A stretch of DNA of 64,000 nt from Dokdonella fugitiva (GTDB lineage: Bacteria; Pseudomonadota; Gammaproteobacteria; Xanthomonadales; Rhodanobacteraceae), in NCBI RefSeq assembly GCF_014138265.1, contig NZ_JACGXL010000004.1, positions 186,001-250,000 on the forward strand. Direction: 5' to 3'. Position numbers and translations under genes: made by a program. Under the pieces are notes generated by a model. It saw nothing but the letters and a program-made list of their open reading frames with translations. It searched no databases and was not told the origin of the DNA. Positions 19,023-27,574 of this stretch are shown piece by piece; the stretch's first letter is position 1, and each line of letters starts with the position of its first letter.

Positions 19023-19945
19023 TGCGGCTCTTCCTGCAGGTTGTCGGCCTTCGGCGCGAGGATCAGGCGGTTCGGATGGCTGCGGATCTCGCGGCTGAAC
19101 TCGTCGAGGTTGCGGCTCGACGATTCGAGGTGGTGCGTGATCACGTCCATGCGCGCCGACAGCGCGCCGAGCACGCTCGCGAGGTCCTGTACCGAACTGC
19201 GCACGTCGGGCCGGTTGTCCTTGGCGATGCCGGCGAGGTCGCCGAGCGCCTGGTCGAGCGTCGCGCGCGTCTTGCGCAGCTCCGCGCCGAGGTTCCTCAC
19301 CTCGCCGAGGATCGCGCCGACCGCGGCGCGGTTCTCCGGCTTGAGCAAGTCGTTGAGCGCATCGGACGCGTGGTTCGCGCGTTCGAGCAGCGCGCGCGTC
19401 TGCTCGAGGATCACCGGCGTGGTCTTGTCGATCGTGCCGGTGATCGAGTCGACGCGCTGCGACAACGTGGCGATCAGCGGCGAGATCTGCGTGCGCGTGA
19501 GCTCGCTGACCTGGCCGGCGAGCTCGTTCACCGCGGCGAAGATGTCGGCGCCCTCGATGCCCTTGAGTTCGCCGCCGGGCGCGAGCGTGTCGTGGCTCGC
19601 GCCTTCGCGGATGCCGATCGAGACGTCGGCGAGCAGTCCGCTCGACTGCAACCGCGCCGGGCTGTCGACCGGGATCGGCCAGTCGCGGCGGATCGACAGC
19701 ACCACCTTGTAGCGCGTGCCGTCGGCAGTGCGCTCGGGCGTGACCGCGCCGACCTGGCCGATGCGGTAGCCCTCGTAGAACACCGGCGCGCCGTAGCGCA
19801 GGCCGGTCACGTTGCGGTAGCGCACGAGGTAGTCGGTGCTCGCGACGCCCTTGCCGGTGATCAGCGCGAGCGCGACGAGCAGCAGCGCGATCGCGCCGAC
19901 GACGACCGCGCCGACCAGGGTGTAGTTGATGGTGTCGCGTTTCAT
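19019..19945 (-). CDS. MCE-domain (MlaD-like) substrate-binding protein of a lipid ABC transporter
   Basis: The 308-residue protein has one N-terminal transmembrane helix (residues about 8-28), an MCE domain at about 38-118 (VRYRNVTGLRYGAPVFYEGYRIG and later LLADVSIGI) and a long alpha-helical C-terminal part, longer than in E. coli MlaD (about 183 residues) and able to form a periplasmic tunnel or coiled-coil needle. The ATG at 19945 has AAGGGG upstream; farther upstream lies a REP hairpin. Together with the MlaE- and MlaF-like genes and the PqiC-like lipoprotein it should move phospholipids across the periplasm. Confidence 0.92.
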   Translation of the reverse strand: MKRDTINYTLVGAVVVGAIALLLVALALITGKGVASTDYLVRYRNVTGLRYGAPVFYEGYRIGQVGAVTPERTADGTRYKVVLSIRRDWPIPVDSPARLQSSGLLADVSIGIREGASHDTLAPGGELKGIEGADIFAAVNELAGQVSELTRTQISPLIATLSQRVDSITGTIDKTTPVILEQTRALLERANHASDALNDLLKPENRAAVGAILGEVRNLGAELRKTRATLDQALGDLAGIAKDNRPDVRSSVQDLASVLGALSARMDVITHHLESSSRNLDEFSREIRSHPNRLILAPKADNLQEEPQ

Positions 19946-19986
19946 CGATGGCGCCCCTTCACCCATCCCTGCATCGCAGCTTTCCT

Positions 19987-20061
19987 GTGGGAGCGGCGGA
20001 AGCCGCAATGCTCCTCGTCGGCATTCCGCGGCCGAAGCATCGCGGCTTCCGCCGCTCCCAC
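19987..20061. repeat. REP-type hairpin with 20-base perfect arms
   Basis: GTGGGAGCGGCGGAAGCCGC (19987-20006) is the exact complement of 20042-20061, around a 35-base loop that itself pairs partly (ATGCT/AGCAT). GTGGGAGCGGC...AGCCGC is the core of REP elements common in Pseudomonas and Xanthomonadaceae. It lies between the MlaF- and MlaD-like genes of one operon and may set relative mRNA levels. Confidence 0.85.
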
Positions 20062-20077
20062 GGGCAACCCGCGCATT

Positions 20078-20878
20078 CTAAGCTTCCTCCTCGGTCAGCC
20101 GCTTGAGGTACGCGTCGGCATCGACCTGCACTTCGCGCGGGCGCCGGTTCAACAGGTCCTGGATGCGCTCGTTGTCGCTCGCGCGCACCGCCGCGACCGT
20201 GCCGGTGGTGAGGATGTTGCCCTGGTCGAGCACGGTGATCGTGTCGGCGATCTTGAACGCGCTCTCGAGTTCGTGCGTGACGACGACGATCGTCATGCGC
20301 AGCGCGTCGCGCAGGCGCAGGATCAGCTCGTCGAGCTCGGCCGACACGACCGGATCGAGCCCGGCCGACGGCTCGTCGAAGAACAGCAGGCGCGGATCCA
20401 TCACGATCGCGCGCGCGAGCGCCGCGCGCTTGACCATGCCGCCCGAGAGCTGGCTCGGCATGAGGTCCTGGAAACCGCCGAGGTTGACCACCTCGAGCTT
20501 GAGCCGGCTCATGATGCGGATCGTCGACTCGTCGAGCGTCGTGTGTTCGCGCAGCGGCAGCGCGACGTTCTCGCCGACGGTGAGCGAAGTCAGCAATGCG
20601 CCGCCCTGGAACGACACGCCGATGCGCTTGCGCACGTCGAGCAGTGCGCGTTCGCTCGCCTCGCGGAGGTCGACGCCGAACAGCTTCACGCGCCCGGACA
20701 CCGGCCGTTGCAGGCCGAGCAGGTGGCGCAGCAGGGTGCTCTTGCCCGAGCCGGAACCCCCCATGATCACGCGGATCTCGCCCGCGTTGACCGCGAAGTC
20801 GACTCCGTGCAGCACGCGCCGGCGGCCGTACCAGGCCTCGAGCTGCTCGACTTCGATGAGTGGCACGGGAGCGTTCAT
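20078..20878 (-). CDS. Lipid ABC transporter ATP-binding protein (MlaF-like)
   Basis: The 266-residue ATPase has Walker A GGSGSGKST near residues 40-48, the Q-loop FQGGALLTSLTV, the ABC signature QLSGGMVKRAALARAI, Walker B LLFFDEPSAGLDP and the H-loop VVTHELES. The FQGGALL and LSGGM sequences are typical of MlaF/Ttg2A, which powers phospholipid transport with MlaE, MlaD and a STAS protein (MlaB) that binds MlaF. It starts one base after the permease stop. The C-terminal extension after residue 235 may contact the partner subunit, as in E. coli. Confidence 0.95.
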   Translation of the reverse strand: MNAPVPLIEVEQLEAWYGRRRVLHGVDFAVNAGEIRVIMGGSGSGKSTLLRHLLGLQRPVSGRVKLFGVDLREASERALLDVRKRIGVSFQGGALLTSLTVGENVALPLREHTTLDESTIRIMSRLKLEVVNLGGFQDLMPSQLSGGMVKRAALARAIVMDPRLLFFDEPSAGLDPVVSAELDELILRLRDALRMTIVVVTHELESAFKIADTITVLDQGNILTTGTVAAVRASDNERIQDLLNRRPREVQVDADAYLKRLTEEEA

Positions 20879-20879
20879 G

Positions 20880-21677
20880 TCATCGGTTCAGGAAGAACGA
20901 GAACACCATGTCGACCACGATGATCCAGCAGATCGACAGCACGACCGAGCGCGTCGTCGCGCGGCCGACGCCCTCGGCGCCGCCGCTCACGGAGAAGCCG
21001 GTGCTCACGCCGATCAGGGTGATCAGCACGGCGAACACGACGCTCTTCGACAGACCCTGCCAAAGGTCGCCGGTCGACAGCAACGACATCGTCTGCAGCA
21101 GGTATGCAGTCGGCGTCACGTTGAGCGCGGGTGCGCTGTACAGCGCGGCACCGAAGATCGCGACCGCGTTGGCGAAGATCGTGAGCGCGGGCAGCATCAC
21201 GAGCATCGCGACGAGCGCGGGCGCGACGAGGTAGCGCACGGGTTCGATGCCGATCACCGCGAGCGCGTCGACCTCCTGCGACACCGACATCGAGCCGATG
21301 CGCGCGGCGAGCGCGGAGCCGGAGCGACCCGCGACGAGGATCGCGGTGATCAGCGCGCCGAACTCGCGCGTGACCGACTTCGCGACCGCGACGACGACCT
21401 GCGACTGCGCACCGAACTCCGACAGCGAGGCGATGAACTGGATGCCGAGCATGAGCCCGACCGTGAACCCCAGCAGCGCGACGATCGGCAGCGCGTTCGC
21501 GCCGATCTCGCGCATCTGCCGCGCGACCGCGGCGATGCGCACCGGCTGGCCGATGCGCCAACCCGCGAACACGTAGTAGCACGCTTCGAGCAGCAACATC
21601 GCCGCGTAGCCGACACCGGCGAACGCGCCGAGCGTGGCGCGGCCGAGGTCGCCGAGCGGGCGCGCGAGCGCGTTCAC
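20880..21677 (-). CDS. Lipid ABC transporter permease (MlaE-like)
   Basis: The 265-residue protein has five to six transmembrane helices and MlaE family landmarks: LPIVALLGFTVGLMLGIQ, REFGALITAILVAGRSGSA, then EVDALAVIGIEPVRYLVAPR-like sequence. It is the inner-membrane core of the lipid transporter. The start is a GTG at 21677 that overlaps the STAS stop (GTGA), with GGAAG further upstream. The overlap means permease and STAS translation are coupled. Confidence 0.93.
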   Translation of the reverse strand: MNALARPLGDLGRATLGAFAGVGYAAMLLLEACYYVFAGWRIGQPVRIAAVARQMREIGANALPIVALLGFTVGLMLGIQFIASLSEFGAQSQVVVAVAKSVTREFGALITAILVAGRSGSALAARIGSMSVSQEVDALAVIGIEPVRYLVAPALVAMLVMLPALTIFANAVAIFGAALYSAPALNVTPTAYLLQTMSLLSTGDLWQGLSKSVVFAVLITLIGVSTGFSVSGGAEGVGRATTRSVVLSICWIIVVDMVFSFFLNR

Positions 21678-22015
21678 GCGGCGAGCAGCGCTTCCGCGCT
21701 CGGCACGAGCAGGAACACGCGGTCGAGCCGTGCGAGTTCGAGCACCGCGCGCACCGCGTCGCTGACCGCGACGAGCGCGAAGCGGCCGCCGTTCTGCCGC
21801 GCCTGCTGGAAGCCCTCGACGAGCGCGGCGATGCCGGACGAGTCGATGTAGCTGACCGCGGACAATTCGACGCCGACCGGCGTGCCCGCAGCGAGCGCAT
21901 CGAGCACCGCGCGGCGCACTTCCTGCGACCAGGACAGGTCGACCTCGCCGCTGAGGCGGACCAGCACGTAACCGTCGCCGCGTTCGGCGGCGACCCCATT
22001 CGGTGACACGCTCAT
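21674..22015 (-). CDS. STAS-domain protein (anti-sigma-factor antagonist / MlaB-like)
   Basis: The 113-residue protein is a single STAS domain: VLVRLSGEVDLSWSQEVR, then SAVSYIDSSGIAALVEGFQ with the DSSG serines (59-60) that are phosphorylated in SpoIIAA/RsbV, and ALVAVSDAVRAVLELARLD. It could serve as MlaB, which binds the transporter ATPase, or as a partner-switch antagonist, or both. The start overlaps the phosphatase/kinase gene by four bases and its stop overlaps the permease start, placing it exactly between regulator and transporter. Confidence 0.92.
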   Translation of the reverse strand: MSVSPNGVAAERGDGYVLVRLSGEVDLSWSQEVRRAVLDALAAGTPVGVELSAVSYIDSSGIAALVEGFQQARQNGGRFALVAVSDAVRAVLELARLDRVFLLVPSAEALLAA

Positions 22016-23760
22016 GCCTCGTTCGCCTCCCCGGCGATGTCTTCGATGCGTTTGTGCATGACCAGGCGATTGCCGCGGCGGCCCGCGAGCGGCTCGACGC
22101 GCCAGTCGTCCATGACCTCGTCGATCAGCGCGATGCCGAAGCCGCCGCAGCGCATCTCGCCGAGCGGCTTGGGCCGCAGCGCGGCCGGATCCGCGCACGG
22201 CGCGGTGTCGCGCAGTTCGAACGCGAGCGTCGTGCCGTTGCGCGCGAGGCACAGCTCGATGTCGCCGTCGCAGGACTGGCCGTAGCCGTGCCGGATGATG
22301 TTCGCGCATGCTTCGTCGACCGCGAGCACGAGCTTGTCGCGCAGTCGCGGCTCGACGCCGAGCGCATCGAGCGCCGCGCGCACCGCGCCGCGCAGTTCGC
22401 GCAGCGATTCGGCGCGCGCGGGCACGCGCAGGTCGACCAGCCGTTCGGGCTGCTCGGCGCGCGGCGCCTCGACCAGCAGCAGGGTGGTGTCGTCGACGAG
22501 GCGCAGCTGCTTGAGGTCGGCGAGCAGGCTGCGCAGGCGCGGCTCGAGCGACTCCTTCGCATGGCGCGCGATCAGCGCGCGCACGCCGGCGTTGCCGATC
22601 GGCCGGCCCTGCGCGTCGCGCACGTCCGTCGCGCCGTCGGAGAACGCGTAGAAGGTGCCGCCGGCGAGCGCGAGTTCGCGCTGCTCGAACGCGACGCCGG
22701 GCAGGATGCCGAGCGGCGGGCCGCCCGATGGGTATTCGTCGAACGCGTCGCCGCGCTGCACGATCACCGGCGGGAAGCCCGCGCCGGCGAAGCGCACGCG
22801 CGTCGCCGCGCGGTCGCAGTAGCCCACCAGCGCGCAGACGAAGCGACCGTCCTGGGTCGTCTCGCACAGTTCGTCGTTCGCACGCGAGAGCCAGGCGGCC
22901 GGCTCGATGCCGTCCTTGCCGGCCCAGCGCAGCAGGCTCGCCGCGCGCACCATCAGCAGCGCCGCGTCGAGGCCCTTGCCCGAGATGTCGCCGACGACGA
23001 AACCGATGCGACCGTCGGCGAGTTCGAAGTGGTCGTAGAAGTCGCCGGAGATCTCGTGCGCGGGACGATTCACGCCGATCACCGGGAAGCCGTCGCGACG
23101 GCGGTGCGGCAACAGCGATTTCTGCAGCCGGCGCGCAAGGTCGAACTCGCGCTTGAGGCGCTGCTGCTCGAGCAGGCTCGCGGCCATGCGCGCGCTGTTG
23201 ATCGCGAGCGCGGCCGGCGCGGCGACGAGTTCGAGCAGCTCGGCGTCGGCCGCCGAAAACGGCGTGCCGTCGCGCCGGTTGACGATCTCGAGCACGCCGA
23301 TCGGGCCCGCCGCGGTGCGCAGCGGCGCGCAGACGAGGCTGTGCGTGACGAAGCCGGTGCTGTCGTCGGCGGCGCGCCAGACGCGCGGGTCGTCCGCGGC
23401 GTCGACGACGAGCTGGGTCGCGTTCTCGGCGACCGCGCTGCCGACGATGCCCTGGCCGACCGCGAGCCGCACGCCGGTGATGTCGACCGGGCCGATGCAG
23501 ATGCGGCAGTCGAGCACGAGCGTGGCCGGGTCGAGCAGGAACAGCGAAGCGGCCTCGACCTGCATGAAGTCGACCACGCGCGTGACCGTCTCCGACAGCG
23601 TCTGGCGCAGGTCGAGCGAAACCGCGAGGGCTTGCGACAGCTCGGCGAGGAAGGCGAGCGTGCCCGCCTCGCCCGCGCGCGGATCGGTCGCGGGGCGCTG
23701 CGCCGCGCGCGCGTGGCCCGCGGTGCGCGCGCCGGCGGAGCGGGCGCGCAGCGCCTTCAT
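22012..23760 (-). CDS. GAF - SpoIIE/PP2C phosphatase - HATPase anti-sigma-kinase fusion protein
   Basis: The 582-residue protein combines a GAF sensor (about 40-195), a helical linker, a SpoIIE-type PP2C phosphatase (about 225-432, with acidic metal residues in HEISGDFYDHF, VVGDISGKGLDAA, FSDGATDV and VDDTTLLL) and a GHKL ATPase of RsbW type (about 450-575, N box AVDEACANIIRHGYG at 481-494, G box FGIALIDEVMDDW). Families of this build phosphorylate and dephosphorylate STAS proteins in partner switching. The STAS gene follows with a four-base overlap. No transmembrane segment is seen. Its start overlaps the pssA stop. Confidence 0.93.
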   Translation of the reverse strand: MKALRARSAGARTAGHARAAQRPATDPRAGEAGTLAFLAELSQALAVSLDLRQTLSETVTRVVDFMQVEAASLFLLDPATLVLDCRICIGPVDITGVRLAVGQGIVGSAVAENATQLVVDAADDPRVWRAADDSTGFVTHSLVCAPLRTAAGPIGVLEIVNRRDGTPFSAADAELLELVAAPAALAINSARMAASLLEQQRLKREFDLARRLQKSLLPHRRRDGFPVIGVNRPAHEISGDFYDHFELADGRIGFVVGDISGKGLDAALLMVRAASLLRWAGKDGIEPAAWLSRANDELCETTQDGRFVCALVGYCDRAATRVRFAGAGFPPVIVQRGDAFDEYPSGGPPLGILPGVAFEQRELALAGGTFYAFSDGATDVRDAQGRPIGNAGVRALIARHAKESLEPRLRSLLADLKQLRLVDDTTLLLVEAPRAEQPERLVDLRVPARAESLRELRGAVRAALDALGVEPRLRDKLVLAVDEACANIIRHGYGQSCDGDIELCLARNGTTLAFELRDTAPCADPAALRPKPLGEMRCGGFGIALIDEVMDDWRVEPLAGRRGNRLVMHKRIEDIAGEANEA

Positions 23761-24554
23761 CCCTCGCCCTTCCCGGAACCGCGCGAAGCGCGCTCGCTGC
23801 GCTTGCGGCGCAGGCCCCAGAGCGTCATCACCGGCCCGGACATCACGTACAGCACGGCGATGCCGAACAGCACGCGCGGCGGATCGACCGCGAGCGCGAC
23901 GAGGATCAGCATCGCCGCGGGGATCCAGATGAACGGCACGCGGTCCGACTTCGGCCAGGCCTTGAAGCTGAAATAGCGCACCCGGCTGACCATGAGCAGG
24001 CCGGCGACGATGGCGACGACCGGTGTCACGAAGTCCATCTCGCTCGCCTTGAGGCCGAGCCCGCCCGACTCGATCGCCCAGACGAACGACATGCACAGGC
24101 CGGCCGCGGCGGGGCTCGCGAGGCCCTGGAAATAGCGCTTGTCGGCGACGCCGACCTGGGTATTGAAGCGCGCGAGGCGCAGCGCGGCGCAGGCCGCGTA
24201 GATGAACGCGGCCGCCCAACCGAGCTTGCCCCAACCCGAACCGTAGGTCTTCAGCGCCGACAGCGACCACGTATAGAGCACGAGCGCGGGGGCGAGCCCG
24301 AAGCTGACGAGGTCGGACAGCGAGTCGTACTGCACCCCGAAATCGCTCTGCGTACCGGTCAGGCGCGCCACGCGCCCGTCGAGGCCGTCGAGGATGCCGG
24401 CCACGAACACGGCGACGGCCGCCTCCGTGTAGCGGCCGCCGATGCCGGCGATGATCGCGTAGAAACCCGCGAACATCGCGCCGGTCGTGAACAGGTTCGG
24501 CAGCAGGTAGATACCGCGCGGCGGTTTGCGCGCGCCGGTCGAGGGAGCTTCCAT
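23757..24554 (-). CDS. pssA: CDP-diacylglycerol-serine O-phosphatidyltransferase
   Basis: The 265-residue integral membrane enzyme makes phosphatidylserine, precursor of phosphatidylethanolamine. It starts with IYLLPNLFTTGAMFAGFYAI and carries the CDP-alcohol phosphotransferase motif spread over DGRVAR, G and two Asp (DFGVQYDSLSD) at about residues 59-81. Six or so transmembrane helices follow. It is first in a nine-gene minus-strand string leading to a lipid transporter. A TACACT box at 24590-24595 on the minus strand may be its -10 element. Confidence 0.95.
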   Translation of the reverse strand: MEAPSTGARKPPRGIYLLPNLFTTGAMFAGFYAIIAGIGGRYTEAAVAVFVAGILDGLDGRVARLTGTQSDFGVQYDSLSDLVSFGLAPALVLYTWSLSALKTYGSGWGKLGWAAAFIYAACAALRLARFNTQVGVADKRYFQGLASPAAAGLCMSFVWAIESGGLGLKASEMDFVTPVVAIVAGLLMVSRVRYFSFKAWPKSDRVPFIWIPAAMLILVALAVDPPRVLFGIAVLYVMSGPVMTLWGLRRKRSERASRGSGKGEG

Positions 24555-24702
24555 GGTCGATCAGCGGCAATGGTGGATGTGTGGTCGCGAGTGTACCGTG
24601 ATCCGCAAATCCGGGCGTTCTTGCTTGTATCGTGGCCGAAGTGGTGCTATCCAGTCGCCCAAGTGCCGCTCCTGACGGCGCGTCGAAGACAAAGGTCGCC
24701 CC

Positions 24703-25128
24703 ATGAAGTGCAATTGGCTCCTGCTCGCCCTCCTCGCCGCCAGCCTGCCCGTGGCCGCCGGCGAGATGTATTCGTGGACCGACGCCAACGGCACCAAGCA
24801 CTTCTCCGACTCGCCGCCGCCGGCTTCGGTCAAGGCGCAGAAGGTCAAGATGAAGGGCGGCGTGACCTCGAACGAGCCCGCCGAGGATCAGCAGGAGAAG
24901 CCGGCCGCCGACAAGAACGGCGGCCCCGCGCTCGCCGCCGCAGCCGGCTACGCCCCCGAGGACATCAAGCGCAACTGCGCGATCGCGCGGCAGAACCTCG
25001 GCGTCGCCGAAGGTCGCAAGATCCCGGTCGACGCGCAGGGCTACCCGACCGACCTCGACGCGGCCAAGAGCCGCCAGCAGGACATCGACCGCGCGAACGG
25101 GCAGATCAAGCTGTTCTGCTCGCACTGA
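24703..25128 (+). CDS. DUF4124 domain periplasmic protein
   Basis: The 141-residue protein has a signal peptide (LLLALLAASLPVAAGE, cleavage likely near residue 20) directly followed by MYSWTDANGTKHFSDSPPP, the DUF4124 signature of small proteobacterial envelope proteins. The lysine-rich middle and a C-terminal part with two cysteines (CAIARQNL and LFCSH) may form a disulfide. Function of the family is unknown. It stands alone, divergent from pssA and upstream of proS. Confidence 0.88.
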   Translation: MKCNWLLLALLAASLPVAAGEMYSWTDANGTKHFSDSPPPASVKAQKVKMKGGVTSNEPAEDQQEKPAADKNGGPALAAAAGYAPEDIKRNCAIARQNLGVAEGRKIPVDAQGYPTDLDAAKSRQQDIDRANGQIKLFCSH

Positions 25129-25194
25129 CGGGGCGCCGGGCCGGGGCCGGCTCGCCACCGCACCTTCCGCGCGCTGCCCGCGCCGTGGCGGCGC

Positions 25195-25203
25195 TGCTAG
25201 AAT
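25195..25203 (+). promoter_or_regulatory. Extended -10 promoter of proS
   Basis: TGC-TAGAAT is found 30 bases before the proS start codon, identical to the valS element. Confidence 0.55.
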
Positions 25204-25233
25204 CGAACGTTCCGTCTCACCCTCCGGAACGTC

Positions 25234-26931
25234 ATGCGCCTGTCCCGTTTCCACCTCGCGACCGTCAAGGAAGTCCCCGCCGACGCGGAGATCGCCAGCC
25301 ACCGGCTGATGCTGCGCACCGGCATGATCCGCAAGCTCGCCGCCGGCATCTACACGTGGTCGCCGCTCGGCCTGCGCGTGCTGTCGAAGGTCGAGGGCGT
25401 CGTGCGCGAGGAGATGAATCGAGCCGGCGCACTCGAGCTGCTGATGCCGTCGATCCAGCCGAAGGAGCTGTGGGAGGAAACCGGGCGCTGGGAGAAGTTC
25501 GGTGGGCAACTGCTGAAGATCAAGGATCGCAAGGACGCCTCGTACTGCTACGGCCCGACCCACGAGGAAGTCATCACCGACTATGCGCGCAACGAACTGC
25601 GCAGCTACAAGCAGCTGCCGGTGAACTTCTACCAGATCCAGACCAAGTTCCGTGACGAGATCCGGCCACGCTTCGGCGTCATGCGGGCGCGCGAGTTCCT
25701 CATGAAGGACGCGTATTCGTTCCACCTTACGCAGGACTGCCTCGCGAACGAATACCGCAACATGTACGACACCTACGGCCGCATCTTCACGCGGCTGGGC
25801 CTGAAGTTCCGCGCGGTGCAGGCCGACACCGGCGCGATCGGCGGCAACGCGAGCCACGAGTTCCAGGTGCTCGCCGATTCGGGCGAGGATGCGATCGCAT
25901 TTTCGACCGGCTCCGACTACGCCGCCAACATCGAGATGGCCGAGGCCGTCGCGCCCGGCGCGCCGCGCGCAGCGGCGATGCAGGCACTCGAGCGCGTCGC
26001 GACGCCGACGCAGAAGACGATCGACGAAGTCACCGCGTTCCTCGGCGTGAAGCCGTCGCAGTGCGTGAAGACGATCCTCGTGCGTGGTAACGACGGCCTG
26101 GTCGCGCTGTGCGTGCGCGGCGACCACGAGGTCAACGAGGTCAAGGCGGCCAAGCTCGCCGAACTGCCCGGCGAGTCGATGCTCGCCGACGAAGCGGAGA
26201 TCGTGCGCGCGACCGGCACCAAACCCGGTTTCATCGGTCCGGCCGGCCTGCCGGATTCGATCCCGGTCATCGTCGACCGCAGCGCCGCTGCACTCGCCGA
26301 TTTCGTCTGCGGTGGCAACCAGGACGGTACGCACTACCGCGGCGCGAACTGGGAGCGCGACGCGCGCATCACGCGCGTCGCCGACATCCGCAAGGTCGTC
26401 GAGGGCGATCCTTCGCCCGACGGCCAGGGCACGCTGAAGATCGCGCGCGGCATCGAGGTCGGCCACGTGTTCCAGCTCGGCGACAAGTACGCGCAGGCGC
26501 TCGGCGCGACCGTGCTCGACGACGCCGGCAAGGCGCAGGTAATGCAGATGGGCTGCTACGGTATCGGCGTCAGCCGCATCGTCGCCGCGGCGATCGAGCA
26601 GAACCACGACGATGCCGGCATCATCTGGCCGGAACCGATGGCGCCGTGGCGCGTCGCGGTCTGCCCGATCGGCGCGGCGCAGAACGCGCAGGTGCGCGAG
26701 GAAGCGGAGAAGCTCTACGACGAGCTGGCCGCGCGCGGCGTCGACGTGCTGCTCGACGATCGCGGCCTGCGCCCCGGCCCGATGTTCGCCGACATCGAGC
26801 TTATCGGCGTTCCGCATCGCATCGTGGTCAGCGAGCGCGGCCTCGCCGCAGGCACGTTCGAATACCGCCGTCGCGGCGAGAGCGAGAACCGCTCGCTGTC
26901 GCGCGACGAGCTGGCGCGGCTGTTCGCCTGA
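25234..26931 (+). CDS. proS: Prolyl-tRNA synthetase (bacterial type)
   Basis: The 565-residue class II enzyme charges tRNA-Pro. Visible are motif 1 region [21 protein letters not shown], motif 2 ([19 protein letters not shown]), an inserted editing domain (about 225-400) and motif 3 ([17 protein letters not shown]), then an anticodon-binding domain ending in the family-typical DELARLF. The presence of the insertion marks the bacterial form. Length equals the usual 565-575 residues. Confidence 0.98.
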   Translation: MRLSRFHLATVKEVPADAEIASHRLMLRTGMIRKLAAGIYTWSPLGLRVLSKVEGVVREEMNRAGALELLMPSIQPKELWEETGRWEKFGGQLLKIKDRKDASYCYGPTHEEVITDYARNELRSYKQLPVNFYQIQTKFRDEIRPRFGVMRAREFLMKDAYSFHLTQDCLANEYRNMYDTYGRIFTRLGLKFRAVQADTGAIGGNASHEFQVLADSGEDAIAFSTGSDYAANIEMAEAVAPGAPRAAAMQALERVATPTQKTIDEVTAFLGVKPSQCVKTILVRGNDGLVALCVRGDHEVNEVKAAKLAELPGESMLADEAEIVRATGTKPGFIGPAGLPDSIPVIVDRSAAALADFVCGGNQDGTHYRGANWERDARITRVADIRKVVEGDPSPDGQGTLKIARGIEVGHVFQLGDKYAQALGATVLDDAGKAQVMQMGCYGIGVSRIVAAAIEQNHDDAGIIWPEPMAPWRVAVCPIGAAQNAQVREEAEKLYDELAARGVDVLLDDRGLRPGPMFADIELIGVPHRIVVSERGLAAGTFEYRRRGESENRSLSRDELARLFA

Positions 26932-27019
26932 GGCATCGCCGCAGGCGCGATCCGCTGCGGCGCAAACTGCGGAATCGATCACAGATCGGCGCGGCCGGCA
27001 CGGGCGCGCACGCGCGTTT

Positions 27020-27028
27020 TGCTAGCAT
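27020..27028 (+). promoter_or_regulatory. Extended -10 promoter of the H-NS-like gene
   Basis: TGC-TAGCAT stands 53 bases before the start codon, directly after a TTT run. Confidence 0.45.
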
Positions 27029-27081
27029 CACCGGTTTGTCGACGCCGGCTGCAGGGCAGCCGCGTATCGAAGGGCGAGAAC

Positions 27082-27402
27082 ATGGCGATTGACCTCAAGT
27101 CGATGAACCACTCCCAGCTGTCGGACCTCATTGCGCGCGCGCAGGCGCGCCAGCGCGAGCTCGTGCGCGAGAAGGCGGCGCGGCTGCGCGACAAGATCCA
27201 TGCACTGGTCGAGGCGGAAGGCCTCGGCATCGACGACGTGCTCGGCGCGCGCGGCAAGCGCGCCGCGGTCGTGCGCAAGGTGAAGCCGAAGTACCGCGAT
27301 CCGGCGACCGGCGAAACCTGGACCGGTCGCGGCAAGCGGCCGCGCTGGTTCAGTGCGGCACTGTCGGCCGGCAAGAAGGAGAAAGACCTCCTGATCGGCT
27401 GA
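27082..27402 (+). CDS. H-NS family nucleoid protein
   Basis: The 106-residue protein has an N-terminal basic coiled coil (LIARAQARQRELVREKAARL) for oligomerisation and the H-NS DNA-binding core PKYRDPATGETWTGRGKRPRWF at about 71-92. The TWTGRG tripeptide environment contacts the minor groove of AT-rich DNA. It is shorter than E. coli H-NS (137 residues), like many H-NS proteins of Xanthomonadaceae and Burkholderia. It is a single gene with its own promoter and a clear terminator, and precedes the glycan cluster. Confidence 0.92.
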   Translation: MAIDLKSMNHSQLSDLIARAQARQRELVREKAARLRDKIHALVEAEGLGIDDVLGARGKRAAVVRKVKPKYRDPATGETWTGRGKRPRWFSAALSAGKKEKDLLIG

Positions 27403-27426
27403 ACGCCGCCCCGAAGTTCCGTCGCG

Positions 27427-27450
27427 ACGCCGGCCCTGCGCCGGCGTTTT
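27427..27450 (+). terminator. Intrinsic terminator of the H-NS-like gene
   Basis: An 8-base stem (ACGCCGGC/GCCGGCGT) with a five-base loop is followed by TTTT, 25 bases after the stop codon. Confidence 0.8.
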
Positions 27451-27574
27451 CGTCTGCGCGATCGGCTGCCGCGCGCTCCCGTGGTAGCGGGCTGCGGCAT
27501 GCGTCTGGCAAGATTTCCCGAATTCACCGGTGCACGACCCCTGTGGCGCCGCTCCTACCCCTGTCGACGCGCCC

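Noticed and set aside
24555-26982. Minus-strand open frame opposite proS continuing into the GAF-PP2C gene
   Set aside because: The sequence is arginine- and alanine-rich shadow coding; real homology starts at 23760.
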